Assembly: GCF_030272615.1 (NCBI RefSeq)
Contig: NC_081409.1
Span: forward strand, 25,181,406-25,245,405
Reading direction: 5' to 3'
From: Cryptomeria japonica
Lineage: Eukaryota > Streptophyta > Pinopsida > Cupressales > Cupressaceae
Length of the DNA: 64,000 bases
Part shown: piece by piece, positions 1 to 13,141 of the stretch
How positions within the stretch are numbered: position 1 is the stretch's first letter
Layout of the letters: every line of letters starts with the position of its first letter
Program-made: the position numbers and the translations under genes
Notes under the pieces: generated by a model
What the model was told of the DNA's origin: nothing
Databases searched by the model: none
The model's input: only the letters and a program-made list of their open reading frames with translations

Positions 1-2066
1 CTATTCAATATCTATACTACCGCAAATTTATATCCCACGTCTAAAACTATATATCTTCCTACAAGAGATGATATATTTGCAAAATCTCACTTATACTATA
101 CCATCTATGTCTTAGATATATTCTCTGAATACAAAATAAGAATACAAATACAAACTACTAGATTTAGCTACACACATGGATAAACATGTATAAACACAAA
201 ATACTCATCTTGACAACCCTTAATCATCATCTTTGGACTCTTCCAACTTTGTTTTTGCATCACCAATTTAAATACCCAGGGTCTATTGCTCCATTGTGAG
301 GCAGTATAAAATAGGGTATTCTTGGCCACAATTAGAATGAACAGGTTCCTGAACTTTGTTCATGAAGGCCTTCAGCTCATCCTCCATGTAGACGTTGTCG
401 AATGTCACCTGTAATGCCCACCAAAATACCCTAGAGAAAATTAAGCTATCTAGCTCACTGAAGGTGACAATAACTTTATTTTTTAAATCTTAGAAACATC
501 TATCGCAGCATTCAAACCTCAAACAAGCAATGCAAACAACAAACAATGATATGCATTAAATGAGCATTCATAATAGATTGTCTTTCATAGAATTTAAATC
601 GCAAGCGGAATAACCATGACAACATGTTGTTGCTAGCTCCCTAGGGTATCTTAACGTCATTACTTACATTACAAAATCAACCTTCATTTGTATTCACTTT
701 AACCATTACATCATAAATAAAAAATAAATGTAACTCAAGAGCATCCAACCATTGGCAAATACCACTAATCTAATTTCCACTAACATACTCATATGCAATT
801 TACATATTACATTGTACCTAGCGTGATAATATCCTACCTTTACATTGTTGCATTCCTAAAGTATCTTTTCTCATCTATATATGAAAATGCATACACGTTA
901 TTAATCCTTATATAGTTAATGAACTCTCTCCTATATGACATGCATCTAACAGCCCATTTAACCACATGATCTCCAGTGTAAGATTAAGACCTTACGCTTA
1001 AATTTTCCTTTTATTTTAAACATACATTTAATCCAAACTACAATGCTCTATTTCCAATGATACCATTTCCTTAATATGAGATTCAAGTGTATAATACAAG
1101 TACTAAATGTCATTCCTATTCTTCCTTAAGTATGCATATAATTAATCTACCATGCATCAATGATCAATACTTAAGTTTAGCATGATTAGCATCCATAATG
1201 CTCCCAATAAGTCTAACCATTACTTGAAATCCTTATCCATTCAGTTGACAAATTCTTTATCAACACAACATTCACACAACAATAAATCCAAATGCACTTT
1301 AACCATTAAGTATTTCTAATATATTACAAGAGGTTCATCTATCACCTTTCACTATTATTCAGCATCAATTCTTTTCCTAATAGCAAGATGGAACATTTAT
1401 CCCTACTATCTACTTATATGAATACATCATCCTTCTTACATCAATGAGAATAACAATGGAGTGACACATTATACATCTTATTTCCAATTTACACAAATCT
1501 GCTACAATAAATCCAAATGCCATCAAGATAAGTTCCATCCACACAAGAGAGAAGTACATCCAAAGACAAGGGAAAAACCCCAAAGGTAAAAAGCACCAAC
1601 CACCTGACCAATGTGGAACCTACAAGGAACCACCCCTCGTGCTAGGAGATGATGCTAGGTCCCAATGCTCACTCTACATCTAAGGTTGACACTTCATACC
1701 AAGGACTAGACCATCGCATAGACTTTCATGCATGAACAAACACAAACAACACAATAAGGAAACTCCTAGAGGCTATCAATTCAAACAAGGCAAAAATGCA
1801 AATGCAACCAATAACAAGGGGACAAATGTAGGAGTCGAGTGTCATCACATGTCATCCACATAACATAACAATAAGGCACTGGGCTGATGGACGTGTGGAG
1901 CCATCTCAACCTATGAGAGACTAAGGGAGATTAGGTTACCATCTTCACGACCTTCTCATGCCTATCCTAAAACATCCTCCCTAGGACTAGGCCATGAGGC
2001 TAAATCAAATTATTATCTTATTAATTTGCTAACTACCCATCCCATATTAATTTTAGGTTATCACTT
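1..2066. repeat. Dispersed 2-kb repeat, copy 1 (left edge outside window)
   Basis: This block aligns base for base with 29873-31950 in the same orientation, with a few percent differences by eye, and the match stops near 2054-2066. It is AT-rich and contains a short decayed minus-strand coding segment (220-490). The rest shows no open frame of note. The family was not recognised; it may be the internal part of an old retroelement. The copy is cut by the window start, so its true left end is unknown. Confidence 0.85.
220..490 (-). pseudogene. Decayed coding segment inside the 2-kb repeat, copy 1
   Basis: Read on the minus strand, a frame runs through residues such as VTFSELDSLIFSRVFWWALQ, then FDNVYMEDELKAFMNK, and ends in an acidic tail (LEESKDDD). 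The second copy at 30094-30358 preserves the same frame with mostly conservative differences (for example WRALRVTLDNVYMEDELKA). That suggests the ancestral repeat encoded a real protein C-terminus here. Two in-frame stops precede the natural end in this copy. I do not recognise the family. An upstream exon or an N-terminal part was not found. Confidence 0.4.
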
Positions 2067-4230
2067 GTTTTACCGTGCAAGGAAAACCTCCTTGTGCCCT
2101 GGCGGTCTAGACTTCATGCATCCTTACAAGGAACCTCATGAGAGTCTATCTCTTGTGACCCTGGTCATGACAAGGAAGCCCACTCCCCCTATCATGGACC
2201 CATACAAAAGTAACATGCTCAAGAGATCCTAAAAGCAAGTATGCAACCTCAAAAAGAGATTCATATCATGCAACCCAAAAATTCCACATGCACATATACA
2301 TGAGCAAGAAGCATGAAACAAGACTACAACAATAAGGAGAGTAAGCAAGGGGACCTCTTGGAAAATAATCATAAAACAAGGGCAAATAAACAAGAATACA
2401 AAGACATAATACAAATCACAACAAGGCCACACACTTGCTGGTTTTAACAACAACTAGATGCAACCTTCTCTCATGCAATATCCACATGAGAGGAATCCAA
2501 TAGCACTAAAATACGAAGATCAAGAGCCCATAAAATGTTCCAAAACCATAAAATTGAGCATAGGCAAATCTAAAACACAAAAATACATCATAACCTAGCC
2601 TCTAGTACAAAAAATGATTGAGAGAAACAAATTAAAATAAGCAAAGAAAAATACCGGAAAACTCCAAATACATAGGCGTAGTGTTTTAGTCATAACTTAC
2701 AAACCCGGATCGCCCACTTTATGATGTTTACACAAAATTTAAAATACTTTAAGTTGACAAAACCCAATAAATATCGTGAAAACCCAGTTGACAATTTTTT
2801 AGAAACGTTAAACACAAAGTTGCAGACCTATACATAAGAACAACAAATATGGGCAAGAACATCATCTAAAACACTAAATATCAACAAAATGCAACCTCTT
2901 GTATAAGAGAATTCCCATAAAAACTGAGAGAGTATCATCAAATAGCACCAAATACTAAGACTGGGCTAAACACCGTTTGTAGATAAAAAGATAGCACATG
3001 TACCTTCTAAGACAACGCTCCCATGGCTAAGGACAACGTTTCTACAGTAGGTGACAGTGCTTCCACACTATGGTTAGCGCCTGTACATGTCCAGGATAGT
3101 GATTTCACTGCCCCAGACAACACATTTACAGAAAAGGGTCAACGTCTGTGCTTAAAGACAACGGTTCCGAAAAAGACAATGCTTTCACAACTTCGACTGG
3201 AAAATTTTGACTTTAAAATTAAAATACAAAACTCAGTCAAATCACTTTGAATAAACTATGACAAGCACATCACTCATAAATAAACGGATTTAACAAAGGT
3301 TGAGTGTGGAAGGAGAGATCCTGAAACAACCACTCCCAAAACTCTTTAGAAAATTCACTAAAAACTCATTCAATAGCTTTCAAATCATAGCCAAAGAGAA
3401 ACTAAACCACAATACCCCTCAACAACACTCCAAACCAATAGATTCATAGCCCTAAATCACCCAATTTAAGCATATTGAAAATGGAGTTGCAAACATTGTC
3501 GCAAACGAAATTCACAGAAAAACTCCAATGCAAATAAATAAATTAAAACATAACCCATAGTTTAGCTATATACATTCCTTTCATATTTCATTTTACAATA
3601 AGGTATGCAGAAAATATTTCAAGTATTATTCATTTTAATCACTCACGCATACCAAGCAGAGAAGACACAGGAAAACCATGAAAACCAAAAATGAAGAAGG
3701 AGAAACCAACCTTAGACCAGTCTAAAGGCAAAAAAAAATGGAATCCGATGAAGCGCTCCAACTCTTCCTAAGCTCAACAATCCAAGATCGAAAAACTAGA
3801 AATTCCAAGGAAGTTCTGCAGAGAAAATTCTTGAAGAAGTTCTCCCGTAAAACATCATGGTGAGAGAAAATATACAAATCAAGAACAATGCAAAATCCTA
3901 ACCTCCAACTCCACCAATCAAATTGGTTGATTTTAAAATATATTCTCCCCCCCTACTTTGGGATATGAGAATATCATTTCATATTATTTTATTTTACTTT
4001 TTTTTCTGCCAATTATGTTTTTGTTTTTTTTTAATTTCCCCAATTTCATATTGAGTGGGAATTTATTATTATTATTTTCCCACTCATATAAATAGTATTT
4101 CCTCTTTATACCAAGTGGTGGGTTTTATTATTTTATTTACACTTTTTATTATAAACCCACTTATACAATAATATTTATTATTACATACCCAAAAATATAT
4201 ATGAACATTAATATCTGATGCACTGCAAAA
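2067..4230. other. Gene-free repeat-derived DNA
   Basis: About 2.2 kb of AT-rich sequence without a convincing open frame. Between about 3010 and 3190 a degenerate motif around 'gacaacg.ttc' recurs several times, looking like the leader repeats of a retroelement. Long T and A runs occur at 3950-4080. It may be the leader of a retroelement whose LTR is the block that follows, but no primer-binding site could be assigned. Confidence 0.4.
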
Positions 4231-5644
4231 TACCCAAAGGTTAGACTGGAACCTGTGGTCGTATAACACACAAAAACACAAGAAACTGTTAGTGTTATTC
4301 AACCAAAAACTAATCTAAGCAGGCATATCAAAAGAGATACTAGAAACATGCTAAAGTAATTAACTAGGGAAACAAGTATAACAAGGCATCTCCAAATGCC
4401 TTCTAGCATGCTCTTAATTTCTTCTCCTTTGTTCCTCTCCTTTCCAAATTCCAAATTATTGTAGCTCTCAGTAGCTTTTTGCACTATGGATGCTTATGGA
4501 GATTCAAGATTGTAGATGATTTCAAACTTATGCTATGCAAGTGTGAATAAAAGCTAATATTAGATGCTATGATGCTAAAATGATTTATTTTAGGCCAAAA
4601 TAACAATATATTAGTGATTTATGCTAAATGCTCTCTAAAATTGACTATAGATTAAATGCATACAAGTTTTCAGGATCTGGAATATGAAGAAATGGGCTCT
4701 ATTTATAGGGAAAATAGAGCAATGGACGGTTGAGATTAAGTAATCTCAACAAGGGTCAGGATTGAATGATATTCAATCCATGTGAGGGCTTTCAACCCAA
4801 TCCCAGAATGACAAGTGTCAACATGAGAGGGGTTGAGAGGAGAGGGAAGAAACATTAAATGCTTGACATGACCTGAGGGTAAACTTGGGAGTTAAGGTCA
4901 ATGGTTGGGTTGAGTGAACAAATTTATTATCCAAAGGATAATTCTTTTATCCAATGGATAAATTCTTGTGCAAAGGTAAAAGGAATAACCATGGTCAAAG
5001 CAATAAATGTTTGAGAAGACACATGGGTCATATGAGGGTTGAGTTATGGGTTAACCATAAATGGTCATGTAAGAGCCATAAGTGGTTTGGAAGACTTTAG
5101 AGGTTAATTTGTTGAACATTCAAAGCATTAAATGCTTTTCAAAGACTTTGAAGTCTTTGAGAAGTGACTTCAAGTTGCTTAGGAATGTGACAATAATTAG
5201 GGGATGGATTAGGTTAATTAGGAAGGGTTTAGAAGAATCTAGAAGGGGGTTAGGATTGCAAGTGGGTTTGGTGGGTGAGGGAAAATAGGATTTCTATTAA
5301 AATAAAATTCATTTATTTCAATAAATAGGTGCAAGTTGCATTTGTAGGAAAATGCAAGGGGGGGGGGGGGGGGGGGATAAATGATTTAAATAAATGTTTT
5401 ATTTAATTTATTTAAAAGAGGAAAAGGGGTTAAATGAAATAAATAGGATTTATTCATTTAATTGATTGTGAGTTTGGTTTAATGAATTAATTAAAATAAA
5501 TTGAATAATTTATTTAAATAATAGAAGAATGTTTGAAGATGAATTAATTAAATATTAATTTAATTAACTGATGGCTAGTGGATTTTTAATCAAATAAATA
5601 GCAAATATTCATTTAATTAAACTGGACAGATTTATGAGACTACA
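4231..5644 (-). repeat. Probable LTR of a Ty3-like element, minus strand
   Basis: Read on the minus strand the block starts with TGTAGTCTCATAAATC at 5644. It then passes through the alternating ATTAAATAAAT tracts that are also typical of the other LTRs in this window. It carries a TATA-like box (TATAAAT, complement of 4702-4708) ahead of a short leader. The far end near 4231 is a guess, and no target duplication was found. It contains a 19-base G run. An old, degenerate LTR is the best reading. Confidence 0.4.
5358..5376 (+). repeat. Poly-G tract, 19 G
   Basis: An uninterrupted run of G in an otherwise AT-rich block. It could form G-quadruplex structure, and its length is likely to vary between individuals or assemblies. 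Confidence 0.9.
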
Positions 5645-7526
5645 ATATCAATAGGGCATTATTATTAAATATTAATCCAACAATATTAATTATTATTTTA
5701 ACCCTATGACATTATTTCTCAGTACTAATTTAATTTACATTATTATTTAATATTACTAAGGCAACATTATTAATTGTTTATTTAACGTTATAAAATACTA
5801 TTTATTAATTATTTAATTTATTAATGAAATATATATATAGACTTTAACATTGACAATTTAAATAAAACTCTTTAATAAAATATAGAATAAAACCTCAATA
5901 AATAATACCAATAAATCAAGCCACCGGAACTATAAATAAATATGAAAATCATTGAATATCAATAAATATAAATGAATATGAAAATCGCTAAACACAATGG
6001 AATACCAAGGTCACCAATGGCTATGAAATGATCATATCAACTCATGCACATGCTCACAACCGACACAAGGCAAATGACACCACGAAACTGACCAAGACAC
6101 AAGTGTCACCTATAGACACAAGGGAATTATCATCATCTCTGAACCACATATTACCATTGGGAAGAGACACGCTCACTCCTACCAATTCAGGGAAGCTCAC
6201 ACCTGGGAAAACCAGGAGAATGAATGTCTAGTACTTGCAAGAATCCTGCAACCACAAGAAGAGATACATACATACATATACGCAAACATGAAATCATATC
6301 AAGAAAGTGGGGAATTTCACAATGACACATCTCGCTCACATGGAGTGACATGACATTGATTCCCTCACGAAGACAATAGGACACAAAGAAAGAAATAATC
6401 AAAGACATCATGGGATCATCTCTCATAATCAAGATTAGGTTAGTATCAACATATGATCCATCATCAAGTATAATGAAATAACTCATCAATAAGTGTAACC
6501 ACAAGATATCAACATCATGAGATAATATATACATCCATATAGTGAGGAACCATCATAGCAAGTCACCAAGATCACATATAAGAGTCATAACTGATAATGC
6601 ATAATCCATGGCATCATAATGTCTAATAGTATAATCAAATAGTGTCTAAAGTATCATCATTCATAATAAAGAGTCTAGATAAGTCTATCACGTATCATAA
6701 CAATGTCCACAATAACAGACACATCAAGCATGCATCTCATCATATATGTAAGAATGGAATAGGGTTAGTACATCTATAACCTCCACAAATGCATAATCAT
6801 CATAAAATTATCCAAAGTATCATCTAGTGCATAGTCAATCATAATTACCAACATAGTGAAGCATATCAATCCATCAAGTAGGTGCATACACATAGAATCC
6901 ATCAAGTCACATAATCAGTATTCACCTCATCATCATCAAGGTTACATGGGTTCTAACTTCTTATTAGGCGTAAGGAAGGTAAATGGGGTCATTCTACTAT
7001 TCAATCATCAAATGAATTCCTAAATAAATTTATTATATATGAAACAAAGGAAAGGTTGAGGAGCGACACTACATCACCTCTTCTGAGATATCAGTATCCA
7101 TGACAATATCATGTTCCTTCTATAGTAGGCCTTCCTCATTCAAATACGAACCAAACCAACCATCCTCTCCATCCTCCAATCTCGTCAGGTTTACCAGAAA
7201 CCTAATATTCCTTCTAATAATTTTTTACCTATTTCCAAATTCAGCCTCTTGCAGGGTCTTGATAAGTGAAAACCTGCGGATTTCTTCGTCCCCATCCCTT
7301 AACATATAGTAATTATGAGGCAGAGGGATAGAAGTATGCCCAACTACATTATCCAAGACTCCATCAATCTCATCCAAGAATTAGTGTTTGAAGAGAATGT
7401 GACACAATATTTTGGCTTTGCCTTTCTTCTCATTAAAAAACAACAATAAACCAAGAAACTTGGTAGTTATATCAGTGTTTAACCTATTGGTGATATGCGT
7501 ACAAGAATTCATCTGCCAAAGTCTCC
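5645..7526. other. Gene-free AT-rich DNA, probably decayed repeat
   Basis: The first 350 bases are made of short TTAATTATT-type runs. From about 6020 the sequence is rich in CATCA/ATCAT words and looks like old retroelement DNA. No open frame on either strand shows a recognisable domain. The part after 7100 may belong to the LINE remnant that follows. Confidence 0.35.
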
Positions 7527-8310
7527 TTAACCACATGAAGCACAAGTGGATGCCCCAACCTCAGCACTATAACTTTTGTCTATGACTTCTTCCCTGAATA
7601 ACATTTGCCTTTTTGTGGACCTGAGTAGCCACGGCGTATCCATATTACCAAGCACCAGTCTCCAAATTTTCTCCGAGAAAATGTCTTTGCTACCTCGCAT
7701 ATGACCCAAAATTGCTTGTTTTTTACATTTATAAACCAAAACGATGCACTTCTCAATGAATCCAAAATTACTTATGTTAGAGTTGGGTTAAGTGTCTTCA
7801 TCCTATACTTGATTTATCATATCACTAATCACACTCGTGCCAAATTTACCTCATCCGATCCTACCACAATTGGCATATTGCTTAATAATGATTTATATTC
7901 TCAATGCTCATGTCAATTAATGCTCCTTAATTCTTTCGAATTATTAGGGAGTATTGTCTTTCAAGGCTTTTTTAGCCAAGTCATCTGCCATATCATTTCC
8001 TTGTCGATACACATGGCAAATTTTGAAATTTGAAAAGCTATCAATTAACCTTTCTATTTACACCAAACATTTGTTTAGGTTCCAGTTTGGAGTGTATTTT
8101 TGTTTCATTGCATTTATGGTGATGGGAGAATCGCCTTCAAGATGGATATTTTGATTACCAAGCTCCTTGCTCAATTCTAAAGCTCTCACTGCCACCCTAA
8201 ATTCTGCCATATTATTTGTGGCAACACCAATTGCTTCACATTTTTCTACTAACACAACACCTCCACCACCTAACTTGTATGTCCACTCCTTTGACTTCAC
8301 GATTTAGTGC
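7527..8310 (-). pseudogene. LINE remnant: RNase H domain, broken
   Basis: On the minus strand, 8300-8058 encodes a plant RNase H of the RVT_3 type: a glycine-rich first strand (LGGGGVVLVEK), the TNNMAEFRVAVRALELSKEL helix with its catalytic Glu, and the EGDSPITINAM strand with its catalytic Asp. The final segment HVYRQGNDMADDLAKKALKD follows in a different frame near 7955-8010, so at least one frameshift and several stops separate the parts. This domain order is typical of the C-terminus of plant L1-type LINEs. Further minus-strand fragments down to 7527 may be the remaining tail. No reverse transcriptase domain is present, so the element is a 5'-truncated, dead copy. Confidence 0.6.
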
Positions 8311-9165
8311 AAGATCATGACATAACTAGTAATTGAAATGCTTACATACGTAGACACCTGAAATTATCCTTTAATTAAATAAATATTTAAAATTTATTTG
8401 ATTATTTTTATCCTATGTCCTCTATTAATTAAATAAGTATTAAAAATTTAATTAATTAATTCATTAGCCTCTTCCACTATTAATTAAATAAATATTTTAA
8501 TTTATTTAATTAATTCACTAAGACATTTCTTTCTAATTTAAATGAATATATTTAATCCCATCCCTCTTTTCCAAATAATAAATATTTAATTTATGTGTCC
8601 TTTCTTCTATTAATTAAATAAATACTTTTAATTCATTCATTCATTCATTATCTTTTTCTTTTTATCCACATGAGAACACACCTCCCTAAATTATCTACTC
8701 CTCAATCTTACCCCTTCATTTTAAACTTAACCTCTTAATCCTATTCACCCTTATTCTTCACCCTTTCTTCCTCTTAATCTCATCTCTCCATCATTACCTA
8801 CCCTCTAATCATGTTGAGTCTCTTTCATCTATGTGCTCATGTCCATTCATCATTTAACCTCTTATTCTAAACCCTCCATTCTTAAGATGACTTCTATAAA
8901 AGAGCATTCTTCCTTCCATTTAGGGCTAATCATAACATATCATTAGAGCATACTCAAATATTTTTAAATCACTCTAGCAATATATCATCACATCATCTTT
9001 GTATCATAGCTATACATCATCACAACCACATCCATTCCTCTTTGAGCTCTTGTGTAAATGCAAAATAAATCTGAGAACAAATACATCAAATACAAGATCA
9101 TGGAGGATAGGAGAAAAATGCAAGCAAGCCTATTATGAATGTGAAGGTATAGCTTTGTTTATCTC

Positions 9166-9660
9166 TGTTGGTGTAAATAATTATTCATCATGGATATTAT
9201 TACACCTTACTTAAGTTTACTTAGGAATGCATTTCATAGTAGTTTGGGTATGAGACACTTGGGTGTTTGTGCCACATTAGGATAGTGTGTGTAGGAGAAT
9301 TTCCACCTTTTATGGTGTTGATCTTGTTACTACTTTATCATATCCACTTATTGAGGAGTGATAATTTCACCTTCGGTGGGTGATCCACCTCATGTGGAAT
9401 ATTTTATTGTTTCTCCTACCTACCCACACCTATTTCCTACCTACCCTTGTTTCTTATTGAGCCACATATCATTTTTGTGTGTCACATATCCATATAGCCT
9501 TGCCTATATATGCAGACTCATATTCATTGTATGAAACAATGCTTGATGATCTAGTTGATTAGTATTTTCATCTTGATAGAATACAGTTTATTCCTATCAT
9601 CTATTTTCTTCTCTCTTATTTGTGCTTTCCATTGCCTCTAGATCTTGGCAAAATCGCACA
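9166..9660 (+). repeat. 5' LTR of the non-autonomous copia-like element
   Basis: Begins TGTTGGTGTAAATAATT and ends CAAAATCGCACA directly before the primer-binding site at 9661-9673. Matches 11471-11967. Confidence 0.85.
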
Positions 9661-9673
9661 TGGTATCAAAGCC
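9661..9673 (+). other. Primer-binding site, initiator tRNA-Met type
   Basis: TGGTATCAAAGCC lies directly at the LTR border, one base different from the usual plant copia site. Confidence 0.8.
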
Positions 9674-11470
9674 ATTAGAGTGCCATTAGTTTGCCAATTG
9701 CGAGAAATTTGGGGTTTTGCATTTTGGAGCTTTCTATTTCAGGTTATTATTGGAGCTTGTTGGGTCAAATATGAGGTCACCATTGGATTGAGGAGGTTCG
9801 AGAAAGTAAGAATCACCTTTTGTTTCGTTGAAATACGACATCCAAGGCCAAATCTAGAGCTGTTTGAAGGTGGAGGGTGGTGACTTGTCCCGATAGAGAT
9901 CTGCAATTTTGGAGCATTTTTGGCCAAATCCGTCATAGCCATTGCACTTAGAAGGCCCAAAAACCCTAAGATCGACTATCAATTCGTCGAAATTGGCCTC
10001 TGTTACCCCAAGTTGAAAAAATTTCCCCTCCTAGCCCGTTGTTTAGACTTGCAAGTACAGGTCTGAAATTTTTATTTATTTTTTGTTTATTATTTTTTCG
10101 TAAAATTAAAAAAAACAAATTTAATTAAAAATCAAAAAAAATTCGATTTATTGGGGGGTGCATTTTTGTGTTTCGTTTTTTAAAAAAGAAAAAGAAAAAA
10201 TTATTGGGGTTTACCAGCAGGCACTGCGAGTACATCGCAGTGTACATGTGGTCCCACAGGCACTGCGGGTAAAAGCAATGTACCTGGGGTGGTCCCGAAG
10301 GGCTCTACGGGCCCCTTCCCATGTTGAGGGGTAAAAAAAAAAAAATTAAAAGTTTTTTTAAATTAAAAAAAAAAAAAAAACTTTTTCTTATTTTTGAAAA
10401 AAAGTTTTTTTTTAATAATAAAAAAAAAAAAGTTTTTTAAAGTTTTTTTTATCTTTAATTTATTAAAGTTTTTTTTATTTTAAAAAAAAATGCGTTTTTT
10501 AATAAAGTTTTTTTTATGGGCATAATAAATTGTTTTTTTTAGATTTTTAAAACCTCTTAAAAACAAAAATATCATGGAATAAGTCAAATTGGGAACACAA
10601 TTTTTCCTTGTCACTTCATACCTGTCTTGCAATGCTTCCAATCGGCAGTCAATGGGGGGGGGTTTGATTTTCTCCTTTATATATCTTGGCCACATCCCAA
10701 TTAGAGGCGTCTTTTTTCTGCAGTATTCTACAATGATTCTTGGTGGCATCATTTTCATGTTTCTAGATTTGCACTATCATGTTGTATGCTCTTACATGAG
10801 CAATGTTGTACTTGCACTATCATAAAGTGCCACACCTCTTTGTATCTTGTCATTGATGACCTATTTGATGTAATCCTCTTGTACATGTAGATTAAGAATA
10901 TCCTTGTGAGACGTGGTGCATGGCTCCAGTTGAGACTTAGATTGTACACATTTGTGCATGGCTCCTCTGAGACTTTTATTGTACCGATATTTCTGCTATT
11001 TACGAGGATCCAGATGATGCTCAAAGCAGGTTATCTACATGCCTGAACTTCATTTTGTTGCAGCAATTGATTCATCGTCATCAACTTGGTACCTGGTTTT
11101 GTCACACTTTGACATTATTGGTGCAACATTGGCTCTCTTTCTTCCTTATGGGAAGGTATTTTGGTCAACATCATTGGACTATCTTTGCAGGAGATTTGAC
11201 ATTGAGGGGGGGGCTTCATGGTCTCCTCTTTTCTCTTATGGGGGGGACTTTTTCCTCACATGGGGTTTTGTTCCTCACATTCTTCTATGAGAGTTCTCTT
11301 GTATAGTTTTCATCTCTCTTTTGGGCGAGGGTTTTTTCTCTTTCCCCACTTTGTGAGAGATTTCATTGCATTGGTTTGCTTTGCATTTGCATTTGTACAT
11401 GGGTACCTAACATGGCCTCGTAGTCAGGACCCATCTTGCATTGCTTAGTTGTATTGTAGACTTAATTGCA

Positions 11471-11967
11471 TTCAGGTGTAAATAATTATTCATCATGGAT
11501 ATTATTACACCTTACTTAAGTTTACTTAGGAAATGCATTTCATAGTAGTTTGGGTGTGAGACACTTGGGTGTTTGTGCCACATTGGGATAGTGTGTGTAG
11601 GAGAATTTCCACCTTTTATGGTGTTGATCTTGTTACTACTTTATCATATCCACTTATTGTGGAGTGATAATTTCACCTTCGGTGGGTGATCCACCTCATG
11701 TGGAATATTTTATTGTTTCTCCTACCTACCCACACTTATTTCCTACCTACCCTTATTTCTTATTGAGCCACATGTCATGTTTGTGTGCTCACATATCCAT
11801 ATAGCCTTGCTTATATATGCAGGCTCATATTCATTGTATGAAACAACGCTTGATGATCCATTTGATCAGTATTTTCATCTTGATAGAATACAATTTATTA
11901 CTATCATCTATTTTCTTCTTTCTTATTTGTGCTTTCCATTGCCTCTAGATCTTGGCAAAATCTCACA
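11471..11967 (+). repeat. 3' LTR of the non-autonomous copia-like element
   Basis: Matches 9166-9660; the first six bases are degenerate, after which GTGTAAATAATTATTC is identical. It ends in CAAAATCTCACA followed by the ATCTC target duplication. Confidence 0.85.
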
Positions 11968-12060
11968 ATCTCATTTTGTTTACATGCATGGTAGTTCTCT
12001 ACATTGCGTTGAATTAGTTTGTAGATCTAGGGCTAGAGGTTGGCTTTATTAGGGTCTACA

Positions 12061-12370
12061 AATAAGATTCAAAATTTGACATAAACATATAAGAAATTTT
12101 CCCTTTCTTTCAAATATAATTTAATTGAAGACATTTAATCCAAATCATATTTGAATGGTTGAAAATATAGAGTAGAGGATTTATAAATTTTGATTTTTAA
12201 CATATTTTGGGTCAATATCTATAATTTAGATGCACTTTTGGTGTGTTATTTGGATATTTGACATATTTTATATTATATTTTATGAGAAGCTGCATTCATT
12301 TGCTACAAATGCAATTTGGGTTTATTCTAATCTAAAAGTTGTGGGAACATTATCCCTATTTGGTTCTACT
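12061..12370. repeat. Paralogous flank, left part (matches 26930-27205)
   Basis: Non-coding AT-rich sequence that aligns with the DNA downstream of the complete acyl-CoA ligase gene. Both copies share 'atatttgaatgg', 'cttttggtgtgtta' and 'ctatttggttctact'. The match resumes at 13142 after the solo LTR. The pair shows that flanking DNA was duplicated together with, or around, the two ligase copies. Confidence 0.65.
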
Positions 12371-13141
12371 TGTAGACACCTAAAATTGTCCAGTCTAATT
12401 AAATAAATATTTTATTTATTTAATTATCTAAGCTTAATTCTTCTATTAATTAAATAAATCTTTATTTATTTAATTAATTCATTTATCCTCTTCTAGCCTT
12501 ATTTCTCATTTAAATAAATACATTTATTTATTTAAATTATCCCTTTCCTAAATTAAATAAATATTTTATTTATTTAATTGTCCTACTTCTTCTATTAATT
12601 AAATAAATCTTTATTTATTTAATTAATTCATTATCTTTTTCTACACATGACACATGTCATTCATCTCTTAATTCCTACAATACCTACCTCTTTCATTATT
12701 TTACTATTTTCTCTACCTACCCTCTAATCCTAGCCGACCTCTCTTTTTACACCTCTCAATCTTAACCCTCCATTTATTATTGTGTCTTCTATTTAAGGAG
12801 ATGCTTTCTTCATTGTCAAACCCTAATGACTGATTTTGGAGTACTTGGCTACACTACGATCCTACTTGCAACCACATTCCGTTCTTTGTTGAGCTCTTGT
12901 GCATATAAAAATCTGAGAGCAAATATATCAAGCAAGATCAATGGAGATAGGAAGAATGGAGATCAAAACCCTATTGGACATGTGATGGTATAATCTTTGT
13001 GATTTTGAGTTATTTGCATTGTCTTAGGTAATCTTCATATGTTATGGTGGATCTTTGTTGATTGTTAGGCTAGGGTTTGGTGGTTGAATTCATTTAGCCT
13101 TTCAATATTGTTATTATTGTTATCCATTTTCACCATATACA
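12371..13141 (+). repeat. Solo LTR of the Ty3 family, 771 bp
   Basis: Starts TGTAGACACCTAAAATTGTC and ends CACCATATACA, the same ends as the LTRs of the Ty3 element at 32253-54483 in opposite orientation. A TATA-like TATTTAAGG lies near 12790. Flanks are ctact (12366-12370) and gtact (13142-13146), a five-base duplication with one mismatch. The paralogous DNA at 27206 reads straight across the site without the LTR, which confirms insertion followed by LTR-LTR recombination. Confidence 0.9.

Larger units (their letters stand above)
9166..11967 (+). mobile_element. Non-autonomous copia-like LTR retrotransposon
   Basis: Two direct LTRs of about 495 bp flank 1.8 kb of internal DNA. Immediately inside the first LTR is TGGTATCAAAGCC, a primer-binding site for initiator tRNA-Met with one mismatch to the usual TGGTATCAGAGCC. 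A G-rich tract (11204-11250) resembles the polypurine region seen before copia 3' LTRs. The flanks carry an exact ATCTC duplication (9161-9165 and 11968-11972). The inside holds long A/T runs and no polyprotein, so the element depended on a partner. The LTRs differ at roughly 17-20 positions by eye (about 4 percent), making this older than the two elements at 32-54 kb. Confidence 0.85.
8349..12060 (+). repeat. Solo LTR of the Ty3 family, split by a nested element
   Basis: The LTR starts with CGTAGACACCTGAAATTATC (canonical TG mutated to CG) and continues through ATTAAATAAATA tracts, as in the other LTRs at 12371, 27700, 32253 and 47700. It resumes after the insertion at 9166-11972 and ends with TTAGGGTCTACA. 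Its closest relative in the window is the LTR at 27700-28677, which shares the 'caaccacatcca' and 'gagaacaaa' stretches in inverse orientation. No polypurine tract precedes it and no clear flanking duplication was found, so it is read as an old solo LTR. Confidence 0.65.

Noticed and set aside
410-673. Block starting TGTAATGCCC and ending CATTACA, which looks like a short LTR
   Set aside because: Both copies of the 2-kb repeat continue with homologous DNA on both sides, and a coding frame crosses the supposed LTR start, so it is not an LTR.
5082-5288. 68-codon plus-strand frame near the probable LTR
   Set aside because: It lies within the LTR-like block and shows no domain or conserved partner.
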